Assembly: GCF_900088535.1 (NCBI RefSeq) | Contig: NZ_LT578417.1 | Span: 2,728,001-2,792,000 of the forward strand | From: Cyanobium sp. NIES-981 | GTDB lineage: Bacteria; Cyanobacteriota; Cyanobacteriia; PCC-6307; Cyanobiaceae | DNA length: 64,000 nucleotides | Direction of reading: 5' to 3' | In this document: positions 55,104-64,000 of the stretch, piece after piece | Layout of the letters: every line of letters begins with the position of its first letter | Numbering within the stretch: position 1 is the first letter of the stretch | Notes under the pieces: model-generated | The model's database searches: none | Seen by the model: only the letters and a program-made list of their open reading frames with translations | What the model was told of the DNA's origin: nothing | Made by a program: the position numbers and the translations under genes

Positions 55104-55592
55104 TCAAGTCGATGCGATCAGCTCGAGAAGCCGGCGGGCCGTGTCGTCCATGAACGACAAGGGCCAGTGCAGCTGCACCACAGCCTGATCCGCCAGCTGG
55201 CACAGGGCATTCCTCTCGCCGGAGGCCCCGCAGCTGGCCGAGAGACCCAGCAGGGCATTGGTGAGCTTGCCGCGCAGGCAACTCTCGGCGCCGCTGCGGG
55301 CGAGCACGGCCTCGGCGGCCTTGCGGGTTGCCTGCACCGATTCGGCGTAGGGGCGAACGCGAGCTCCGCCCATCACGGCGGCCTCTGCAGGAGCGACACC
55401 CAGGACGGACCAGCAGGCCAGGAGGCCCAGCAGAACCGTGGCGCCGGCCCCCGGAACACGGCGGCCGGCGCGGGCTGGGGCCAGGGCGACGCGGCCCGGC
55501 GGGGCGCTGGGCAGGATGCGATGGGCCCGGGTGTCGGGAGCCCGTGTGTCATGGGCCGGGGTGTGCCGGGCCAGGGTGTGGTGCGTGTGCAT
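55104..55592 (-). CDS. Small secreted Cys-containing protein, unknown
   Basis: A 162-residue frame from ATG 55592. A His/Arg/Pro-rich leader precedes the hydrophobic TVLLGLLACWSVLGVAPAEA (signal, cleavage near AEA-A). The mature part: RVRPYAESVQATRKAAEAVL, ESCLRGKLTNALLGLSASCG, ERNALCQLADQAVVQLHWPL. Helical with three Cys, resembling the convergent neighbour. The true start may be later than 55592. Function unknown. Confidence 0.7.
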   Translation of the reverse strand: MHTHHTLARHTPAHDTRAPDTRAHRILPSAPPGRVALAPARAGRRVPGAGATVLLGLLACWSVLGVAPAEAAVMGGARVRPYAESVQATRKAAEAVLARSGAESCLRGKLTNALLGLSASCGASGERNALCQLADQAVVQLHWPLSFMDDTARRLLELIAST

Positions 55593-55624
55593 CCGGGCGC
55601 AGCTGGGCAGAGATTCCAGGCTAG

Positions 55625-57394
<1,770 letters not shown>

Positions 57395-57416
57395 GGGGTT
57401 GACACCGGGCCGCACC

Positions 57417-57704
57417 TCAGCCACCTGGAGGAGGTTCCATGCCCGATCGACCCCGGCGCGTGAGGCTGATCTGCCGCATCGACTCACCCCATGCCCCGCA
57501 GAAGCCGGCCATCAGCACGATGGCCACCACGTAGCGAGGGGGAAGGGGGCGGATCGGCGTTCCCGGCGCCAGAGCTGCCCGCTGCAGCAGCACCAGAAGC
57601 ACGGCCGCCAGCAGCATGAGCACGAGTGCGGCGAGTACGACGCGACGGCGGTCCACGCGCAGCTGACGCCGGGGTCGGTAGCCAGGGGGCTTGGGCAGCG
57701 GCAA
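57417..57704 (-). CDS. Small membrane protein downstream of the RND permease
   Basis: 95 residues with two hydrophobic segments: VVLAALVLMLLAAVLLVLLQ and PPRYVVAIVLMAGFCGAWGE. Basic N-terminus MPLPKPPGYRPRRQLRVDRR. It follows the RND permease stop immediately (57706), so it likely belongs to the same transcript. No known family. Confidence 0.65.
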   Translation of the reverse strand: MPLPKPPGYRPRRQLRVDRRRVVLAALVLMLLAAVLLVLLQRAALAPGTPIRPLPPRYVVAIVLMAGFCGAWGESMRQISLTRRGRSGMEPPPGG

Positions 57705-57705
57705 C

Positions 57706-60700
57706 TCAGGCGGGCGTCTGCGGGGGAAGCACAGGCTCGCTCTGCTGGCTGGCGGGGAACCAGGCCGCTTCGAGATTTTTCATCAGCACATAGAAGCTGG
57801 GCACCACGAACAGGCTCAGGCCGGTGGCCACCAGCAGCCCGCCGAAGATCACCGCCCCGAGCGACTGCTGGCTGAGGGCACCGGCGCCGCTGGCCACCAG
57901 CAGGGGGAAGAAGCCGGCCAGCGCGGCCAGCGCCGTCATCAGGATCGGCCGCAAGCGGGAACTTGCCGCTCCCTGGGCCGCCTCGGCCGCCGGCAGCCCC
58001 TGCTCCATCCGCTGATTGGCCAGATCCACGATCAAGATGCCGTTCTTGGCGGCCAGACCAATCAGCGTCACCAGACCCACCTGGGCATACACGTTGTTCA
58101 CCTGGCCGCGCAGCACCAGGAACAGCAGTGCGCCCAGCATCGCCAGCGGCACGGTCATCAGGATGATCAGCGGGTCGATGTAGCTGCCGTACTGCGCCGA
58201 GAGCACCAGATACACCACCACGATGCCGAGGGCGAACACCAGGGTGGCGAGAGCACCGGCCTGCACCTCCGAGCGGGTGAGCGCCGACCAGGCATAGCCG
58301 ATGTTGCTGTAATCGAGGCGGCCGAAGGTGGCGGCGAGGGTGGCGATCGCCTGGCCACTGCTGCGCCCGGGGGCTTCCGTGCCCTGAATCAGCACGGTGC
58401 GGTAGAGGTCGAAGTGGCTAATGATCGGCGGCGCGCTGTCAAGGGTGGCCGACACCACATTGGAGAGGGGAATCAGCTGGCCGCTGCGGCTGGGAACCGA
58501 GAGATTGGCCAGGTCCTGCACCACACGGCGGTGCTCGGCATCGGCCTGCACATACACCTGGCGGTACTGCTGATCCTCGTAGGTCTGGTTCACGAAGGTG
58601 CCGCCGGTGAGGGTGCCGAGAACGGCCATCGCCTGGCTGTAGTCGATGTCGAGGGAAGCCATGCGATCGCGGTCCACATCCAGCCGCCACACGGGAGCAT
58701 CACTCACGAACTGGGTGTAGAGGTTGCGGAAGGCGCCGGTGCGCCGGGCCCTGGCGATCAGCTCATCGGCGAGCCGGTTGAGGTCGGTGGGGGTGTAGCC
58801 GCCGTTGCTGAGATCGTTGAACTGAAACGAGAGCCCGCCCTGGGCACTGAAGCCGGGCACGGCCGCCGGTGGCTGGGCCAGCACCAGGGCCCCCGGAATC
58901 GTGGCGAACTCCTTGTTGAGGCGGGCGATGATCCGCGCGGCGGACTGCTGCGGGCCATGGCGTTCCTCGATCGGCTTGAAGCCAAAGAAGAACACACCCT
59001 GGTTCACCGAGCCGCCATTGAATCCGGCGCCGCCGGCCACCTGGCCGGAGACGATGTCCGGCTCCTTGGCGATGATCGCCTGCACCCTGGAGGCCACCTC
59101 CATCGTGGCCTCCAGGGAGGCCTGCGGCGGCAGCTGGATGATGCCGAGCCCGTAACCCTGGTCCTCCGTGGGCACAAAGCCCGTGGGGATGGCCAGGAAG
59201 GCGATCCCGGTGAGCACCACTCCACCGAGCAACGCCGACGCCACCAGACGCCGCAGGCGGATCACCTGGGCCAGCAGGCGGGCATACCCCCGCTCCAGGG
59301 CATCAAAGAACTGGTTGAAAGCACGGAAGATGGGCATCAGGAAGCTCCCCACCACCGCCCCCGCCAGGCCGAAGAGAACTGCCGGCAGCCAGCCGCCCAC
59401 CATCGCCCCGTAGCCCGCCCCCAGCAGACCGCTGATCAGGGTCCAGCGCCGGCCCCGAGGCTCGGTCTTGCCGCCGCCGAGCAGCAGCGCCGACTGCAGG
59501 GGCTTGCCCGTGATGGCGTTGAACGTGGACACCAGAATCGAGAAGACGATCGTGAGGGCGAACTGGCGGTAGATCACGCCGGTGGCGCCGGGGAAGAAGG
59601 CCACCGGCACGAACACCGCCAGCAGCACCAGCGCCGTGGCCAGGATGGCCCCGGTGAGTTCCTTCATGGCATTGGAGGCCGCCACGAACGGGGGATCGCC
59701 GGCCTCGATGCGCGCCGACACAGCCTCCACCACCACGATGGCGTCGTCCACCACCAGGCCGGTGGCCAGGATGATCCCCAGCAGGGTGAGCTCGTTGATC
59801 GAGAAGCCGAAGGCCTTCACGAACACCATCGCGCCGAGCAGGGCGATCGGCAGAGCGAGGGCGGGCACGGCGGTGGCCTTCCAGTCCTGCAGAAAGAGGA
59901 AGATGATCAGCAGCACCAGCACCACCGCATCGCGCAGGGCGTCGAGGGCGCCCTCGATCGAGGCGTTGATGAAGTCGGTCTGGTCGAACACCTTCTCCAG
60001 CTTCACGCCGGGCGGCAGGGTGCTGGCGAAGCCCTCCAGCACCTGATCCACGGCACGGGCGGTGGCGATCGCGTTGCTGCCGGGCAGCTGGATCACCCCG
60101 AAACCCACGGCCGGGTGGCCGCTGATGGCATTGATCGACGACTGGAAGAAGTTCTGGAAGCCGTATTCCGCCCGGCCCACATCACCGAGGCGAATCAGGC
60201 CGCCATCGGGGCCCTTGGCGAGGATCAGCTGCTCGAACTCCTGCACCGTCTTCAGGTTGCCATCCACCAGAAGGGGGAAGGTGCGGCGGTTGTTCGGCAC
60301 GGATGGTGGGCCGCCCATGCTGCCCGCCACCACCACCACGTTCTGGGCCTTGAGGGCATCCACCACATCGGTGACGCTGAGGTTGAAGCGGGTCAGCCGC
60401 AGCGGGTCCACCCACAGCCGGAAGGCCGGGGAGCTGGCGCCAAACACCGTCACCTGGCCCACCCCCTCGGCCCGGGTGAGGGGGTAGAGCAGCTTCAGCT
60501 CGAACAGGCCGTTGAGGTAGTTGCGGTCGAACTGGCCTTGGGTGGAGGTGAGGTTGTAGACGAGCAGGAAGCTGCTGGCCGTCTGCTGCACCGTTACCCC
60601 CTGGGCAGCCACCTGCGGCGGTAGCTGGGGCGTGGCCGTCTGCACCCGGTTCAGCACATTCACCTGATCGATATCAGGATTGGTGCCGGATTTGAAGTAC

Positions 60701-60981
60701 ACATTGATCTGGCTTACCCCCTCGCCGGTGCTGTTGGAGGTGATGTAGTCCATCCCCGGCGCGCCGTTGATCTGCTCCTCCAGCGGACCGGTCACGGCGC
60801 TCTCCACCGTGAGCGCATTGGCGCCGGGCAGGTTGGCATTCACCTGGATGGTGGGCGGCGCGATGTTGGGGAGGTTCTCGATCGGCAGCAGGGGCAGGCT
60901 GATCACCCCCGCCAGCAGGATCAGCACACTGCACACCGTGCTGAGCACGGGGCGTCGGATGAAGGTGTCCGACAGGCTCAT
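57706..60981 (-). CDS. RND efflux permease, AcrB/HAE1-like
   Basis: 1091 residues, a full-length HAE1 pump: MSLSDTFIRRPVLSTVCSVL starts it, with 12 membrane helices in two repeats. The proton relay pair is in ATGLVVDDAIVVVEAVSARI (helix 4, Asp-Asp). The periplasmic loops contain NLPGANALTVESAVTGPLEE and TEDQGYGLGIIQLPPQASLE. C-terminal GLVTLIGLAAKNGILIVDLA is typical. Exports drugs, dyes or lipophilic compounds with an adaptor and TolC. Its start overlaps the adaptor stop by 4 bp. Confidence 0.96.
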   Translation of the reverse strand: MSLSDTFIRRPVLSTVCSVLILLAGVISLPLLPIENLPNIAPPTIQVNANLPGANALTVESAVTGPLEEQINGAPGMDYITSNSTGEGVSQINVYFKSGTNPDIDQVNVLNRVQTATPQLPPQVAAQGVTVQQTASSFLLVYNLTSTQGQFDRNYLNGLFELKLLYPLTRAEGVGQVTVFGASSPAFRLWVDPLRLTRFNLSVTDVVDALKAQNVVVVAGSMGGPPSVPNNRRTFPLLVDGNLKTVQEFEQLILAKGPDGGLIRLGDVGRAEYGFQNFFQSSINAISGHPAVGFGVIQLPGSNAIATARAVDQVLEGFASTLPPGVKLEKVFDQTDFINASIEGALDALRDAVVLVLLIIFLFLQDWKATAVPALALPIALLGAMVFVKAFGFSINELTLLGIILATGLVVDDAIVVVEAVSARIEAGDPPFVAASNAMKELTGAILATALVLLAVFVPVAFFPGATGVIYRQFALTIVFSILVSTFNAITGKPLQSALLLGGGKTEPRGRRWTLISGLLGAGYGAMVGGWLPAVLFGLAGAVVGSFLMPIFRAFNQFFDALERGYARLLAQVIRLRRLVASALLGGVVLTGIAFLAIPTGFVPTEDQGYGLGIIQLPPQASLEATMEVASRVQAIIAKEPDIVSGQVAGGAGFNGGSVNQGVFFFGFKPIEERHGPQQSAARIIARLNKEFATIPGALVLAQPPAAVPGFSAQGGLSFQFNDLSNGGYTPTDLNRLADELIARARRTGAFRNLYTQFVSDAPVWRLDVDRDRMASLDIDYSQAMAVLGTLTGGTFVNQTYEDQQYRQVYVQADAEHRRVVQDLANLSVPSRSGQLIPLSNVVSATLDSAPPIISHFDLYRTVLIQGTEAPGRSSGQAIATLAATFGRLDYSNIGYAWSALTRSEVQAGALATLVFALGIVVVYLVLSAQYGSYIDPLIILMTVPLAMLGALLFLVLRGQVNNVYAQVGLVTLIGLAAKNGILIVDLANQRMEQGLPAAEAAQGAASSRLRPILMTALAALAGFFPLLVASGAGALSQQSLGAVIFGGLLVATGLSLFVVPSFYVLMKNLEAAWFPASQQSEPVLPPQTPA

Positions 60982-62084
60982 GGGCGGACCGTCTGCACGC
61001 GCACGGCCTGGCCACTGCGCAGCTGGGCAAGCCGCCCCACGATCACCCGGTCAGCGGCCGTAAGCCCCGAGCGAACGGGGAACACACCACCCTGCAACTC
61101 CCCCAGCTTCACCGGCACCTGGATCGCCACCAGCGAGCCCTCCGGCGGAGGCGGGGTGATCGCTCGCCCGAGCGTCTTGGCGGCCTGATCTGCCGGCACG
61201 GCCAGGAACACGAACGTCTTGCCGGCCTGCAGCAGCACCGCCTGCTCCGGGATCGCCAGGGCCGACTGACGATCGAACACCAGGGTGGCCCCCACCCGCT
61301 GGTTGTTGCGCAGGGCGCGGTCGGCATTCTCGAAGGTGGCCTTCACGAGCAGGGTCTGGCGTTCCCGATCGAGCGAGGGGGCCACGAACGTGACGGAGCC
61401 CCGGGCCGCCGGGCCGGAAACGCCGGCTCCCTGGAGCAGCACCGGCAGGCCCATCCGCACCCGAGGGGCGTCCTCACCGGCCACGTCGAGCCGCACCCAC
61501 AGCCGTGAGTTGTCGATCACGCTGGTCACCATCCCACCGGCGCGCACCACATCGCCCACCTTGGCCTGGATGCTGCCCACCTCACCATCGATCGGCGCCG
61601 TCACGTTCTTGTAGGCCAGGGTCGCCTGGCTGGAGGCGAACTGGTCGCGGCTCTGCAGCGCCTGGGTCACGTAGAAGTCGCGCTCCTTGGTGGAGACGGC
61701 TCCCTGCTCGTTCAGAAAGATGTACCGCTCGGCGTTCTGCAGGTCCTTGCGGGCCTCGGAGCGGGCAGCGTCCGTGGCGGCCTGCTGCTGCACCTGATCG
61801 AGCCGGAAGAGCAGCTGGCCGCGCCGCACCTGCTCCCCTTCGCGCATCGGCATCGCCACGATGCGACCATCGATCTCGGGGGAGAGCTTCACCTCCCGGA
61901 TCGCCTCCAGGGTGCTCTGGTAGGTGGCGACGTCACCGAAGGTCTGAGTCCGGGGGTTCACCAGCCGCACCTGGGGGGGCTCCGGTGCCCGTGCGGCGGG
62001 TCGCGTGCATCCCACCAGCCCGCCGAGCAGGGCCACGGCACCGAAAACCGTTCCAACGGAGACGTGCCGCACCTGCTTGCTCAC
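60978..62084 (-). CDS. RND periplasmic adaptor (membrane fusion protein)
   Basis: 368 residues. Lipobox LVGC near residue 26 in AVALLGGLVGCTRPAAR: lipid anchored. Barrel-sandwich/hairpin: EVKLSPEIDGRIVAMPMREG, QLLFRLDQVQQQAATDAARS, VTAPIDGEVGSIQAKVGDVV. Beta-barrel: NSRLWVRLDVAGEDAPRVRM. It links inner-membrane pump and outer-membrane channel. Coupled to the downstream permease by ATGA overlap. Confidence 0.95.
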   Translation of the reverse strand: MSKQVRHVSVGTVFGAVALLGGLVGCTRPAARAPEPPQVRLVNPRTQTFGDVATYQSTLEAIREVKLSPEIDGRIVAMPMREGEQVRRGQLLFRLDQVQQQAATDAARSEARKDLQNAERYIFLNEQGAVSTKERDFYVTQALQSRDQFASSQATLAYKNVTAPIDGEVGSIQAKVGDVVRAGGMVTSVIDNSRLWVRLDVAGEDAPRVRMGLPVLLQGAGVSGPAARGSVTFVAPSLDRERQTLLVKATFENADRALRNNQRVGATLVFDRQSALAIPEQAVLLQAGKTFVFLAVPADQAAKTLGRAITPPPPEGSLVAIQVPVKLGELQGGVFPVRSGLTAADRVIVGRLAQLRSGQAVRVQTVRP

Positions 62085-62156
62085 TCAGATCACAAGTCGT
62101 TCGAAGGGTACCGGCGTTCCCAACCCGTGACGAGGCAGGCGGCAGGTCGTGCCGAC

Positions 62157-62471
62157 TCAGCGGCGCAGGCGGCGGCGGCGGCGGTAGGCCGGATCCGTGG
62201 CCGCCGCCTGCAGCTGCCGGATCGCCTCGATCGCCAGCCCGCTGAAGGCGCCGGCGGCGGCCAGCAGCCGGCGCAGCCAGTGCAGCTCGTCGGGGTCGAT
62301 GTCGTTGGGGGTGTTGGCCACGATCGACTCCATGAAGATGCCGATCAGCCAGCCGATCACCAGGCCCGCCAGCACCGCCAGCAGAACCTTGCGGCCGTTC
62401 ATCGGCCGCGGCGCCGGCGGTGGGTGGTCCTCCGCCTCAGGCTGGCCGGGAGGGGGAGGAGACTGACTCAT
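62157..62471 (-). CDS. Small single-helix membrane protein in the RND locus
   Basis: 104 residues: Pro-rich start, helix KVLLAVLAGLVIGWLIGIFM, then NDIDPDELHWLRRLLAAAGA and an Arg-rich end. Its ATG overlaps the stop of the upstream RND permease (TCATG on plus at 62468-62471), so it is translated with it. 72 bp separate it from the adaptor. Unknown family. Confidence 0.75.
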   Translation of the reverse strand: MSQSPPPPGQPEAEDHPPPAPRPMNGRKVLLAVLAGLVIGWLIGIFMESIVANTPNDIDPDELHWLRRLLAAAGAFSGLAIEAIRQLQAAATDPAYRRRRRLRR

Positions 62472-64000
62472 GACCCAGAGGGCGCGCCGGGGGCAGGTTC
62501 CCGTGCTTCAGCATCGTCACCGAGCAGCGATTTGACCACCACGTAGAACACGGGCACCACCAGCAGGGAGAGCACGGTGGCCACCAGCAGGCCTCCGAAC
62601 ACCACGGTGCCCAGCGAAGCCTGGCTGCGGGCGCCGGCGCCGCTGGCCACCACCAGCGGCAGGAAGCCGAACAGCGACGAGATCGCCGTCATGATGATCG
62701 GCCGCAGACGGGAACGGGCCGCCTCCCGGGCCGCCTCGATGGCCCGGGCCCCGGCCGCCATGCGCTGGTTGGCGAGATCGACGATCAGGATGCCGTTCTT
62801 GGCCGCCAGCCCGATCAGCATCACCAGGCCCACCTGGGCGTAGATGTTCAGCACCTCGCCGCGGATCGCCAGGAAGGCCAGGGCCCCCAGCATGGCCGTC
62901 GGAACGGTCATCAGGATGATCAGGGGGTCGGCATAGCTCTCGTACTGGGCCGCCAGCACCATGTACACCACCAGGATGCCGAGGGCGAAGATCACCACCG
63001 CCAGCGAGCCGGCCTTCACCTCCTCGCGGGAGATGCCGGTCCAGTCGAAGCCGAGCCCCTGAATCGCCTGCGCCTTGAAGATCCCCCGCAGGGTATTGAT
63101 CGCCTGGCCGGAGCTCTTGCCGGCCGCCGCCTCGCCTTCCACCTTGATCGAGCGGTAGAGATTGAAGTGGGGCACCACCGAGGGGCCCTCACTGGAGCGC
63201 ACCGTGAAGAATTCGGAGAGGGGAATCTGCTCGCCGCTTGCATTGCGCACGTAGAGCGCCTTGAGCCGCTCGGGGGTGGCGCGGCTGGTGTCACTGCCCT
63301 GCACGAACACCCGCCGCACCTTGCCCTCCTGGAAGGTGTCGTTCACGTAGAGGCCGCCGAAGTTGACGCTGAAGGAGCGCATCGCCTCGCCGAAGTCCAC
63401 CCCCAGGGAGGCCAGCCGGTCGCGGTCCACATCGATGGCCAGCTGGGGTGCCGCCGGGGAGAACTGGGTCCGCACCGGCGGCCGGCGGCTGAAGGTGGGA
63501 TCGGCGTTGGCCGCCTCGATGATCTGGCCGGCCGCCTGGGCGAACCCGGGCAGGTCGAGGTTGCCGCCGCTGCGGTCCAGCAGCTGGAACTCGAAGCCGC
63601 CCGACTGGCCGTAGCCGGGGATGGCGGGGGGCTCCACCACCACCACGCGGGCCTCCTGGATCTCCTCGGCGAAGCGGCGGTTGAGGCGCTGCACGATGGC
63701 GCCCACCTCCTGGTCCCTGGTGGTGCGGTCCGACCAGTTGCGGGTGCCGAAGAAGAACAGGCCGTTGTTGGGGGCGTTGCCATCCAGGCTGGCGCCGCTG
63801 AACAGCGAGGCGGCCGTGATGTCCTTCTCCTCGCGCAGGATGGCCCCCACCTTGCGGTTGATGGCCTCGGTGACCTGGATCGAACCGCCATCGGGGGACT
63901 GCAGGATCCCCACCGCGTAGCCCTGATCCTCCACCGGCACGAAGCCCCCAGGGATGGCGGTGAAGGCAAACCCGGTGAGCACGATGCCGCCCGCCAGCAC
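62468..64000 (-). CDS. RND efflux permease, second copy (N-terminus beyond window)
   Basis: The C-terminal 510 residues of another HAE1-type pump: GGFVPVEDQGYAVGILQSPD, FEFQLLDRSGGNLDLPGFAQ, VVYMVLAAQYESYADPLIIL, GLVMLIGLAAKNGILIVDLA, ending with SLLGDDAEAREPAPGAPS. Clearly related to the pump at 57706-60981 but diverged. Same strand, upstream in the same run of genes. Confidence 0.95.
   Translation of the reverse strand: MLAGGIVLTGFAFTAIPGGFVPVEDQGYAVGILQSPDGGSIQVTEAINRKVGAILREEKDITAASLFSGASLDGNAPNNGLFFFGTRNWSDRTTRDQEVGAIVQRLNRRFAEEIQEARVVVVEPPAIPGYGQSGGFEFQLLDRSGGNLDLPGFAQAAGQIIEAANADPTFSRRPPVRTQFSPAAPQLAIDVDRDRLASLGVDFGEAMRSFSVNFGGLYVNDTFQEGKVRRVFVQGSDTSRATPERLKALYVRNASGEQIPLSEFFTVRSSEGPSVVPHFNLYRSIKVEGEAAAGKSSGQAINTLRGIFKAQAIQGLGFDWTGISREEVKAGSLAVVIFALGILVVYMVLAAQYESYADPLIILMTVPTAMLGALAFLAIRGEVLNIYAQVGLVMLIGLAAKNGILIVDLANQRMAAGARAIEAAREAARSRLRPIIMTAISSLFGFLPLVVASGAGARSQASLGTVVFGGLLVATVLSLLVVPVFYVVVKSLLGDDAEAREPAPGAPSGS

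Noticed and set aside
57691-60624. A 977-residue plus frame
   Set aside because: Exact antisense of the RND permease, His/Gln/Gly-rich shadow sequence.

Overview
The window is chromosomal DNA of a picocyanobacterium of the Cyanobium / high-GC Synechococcus type. The evidence is photosystem II psbX, ycf66, a high-light-inducible protein, a phycobilisome rod-core linker (cpcG) with a bilin lyase nearby, a ferredoxin-thioredoxin reductase subunit, the sufBCDS/sufR locus, and very GC-rich tightly packed coding DNA with many overlapping or nearly touching genes.

Left core block (1-17.8 kb): an LpxB-like glycosyltransferase cut by the window edge, tRNA-Leu(GAG), accC, a YggT protein, psbX, ycf66, two linked lipoproteins, a HIT / ABC exporter / HLIP unit, comM-like AAA+ ATPase, rpsU, a DUF3747 secreted protein, def, an S9 peptidase, two conserved cyanobacterial proteins, a GltS-like symporter and a class II aldolase.

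Accessory island (about 17.8-37.3 kb): more AT-rich and full of mobile DNA. It opens with a decayed integron integrase (intI-type tyrosine recombinase with its diagnostic extra motif). A GTTAGG recombination core follows, split by an IS481-family insertion. Then come two gene cassettes (a DUF4440/NTF2-like protein and a GIY-YIG-like protein), each followed by a recognisable attC site. This is a degenerate sedentary chromosomal integron whose integrase points the same way as its cassettes. Further in are an alpha/beta hydrolase, a CHAP-peptidoglycan-binding protein broken by an IS5 insertion, a lysozyme-PG_binding-C39 peptidase fusion, and a PG_binding-serine hydrolase protein. None of these shows a signal peptide, and together they resemble a set of envelope-attacking enzymes. 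IS elements are nested: a 1717-bp element occurs twice, once inside the second IS481 copy, and the target duplications can be read directly. An IS1182-family element closes the island.

Right core block (37.4-64 kb): a small protein, MarC, mtnA, a double SpoIIAA-like protein, a DUF1543 protein, then the ftrC-sufB-sufC-sufD-sufS run on the minus strand divergent from its likely repressor sufR. After that come a DMT permease, a CpcS/CpeS-type lyase, cpcG with a clear terminator, a DUF4912 protein, a phospholipase-D-like lipoprotein, a FAD monooxygenase, two small secreted proteins, phosphoglucomutase, and a tandem RND efflux locus (two AcrB-like permeases, one adaptor, two small membrane proteins), the last cut by the window edge.
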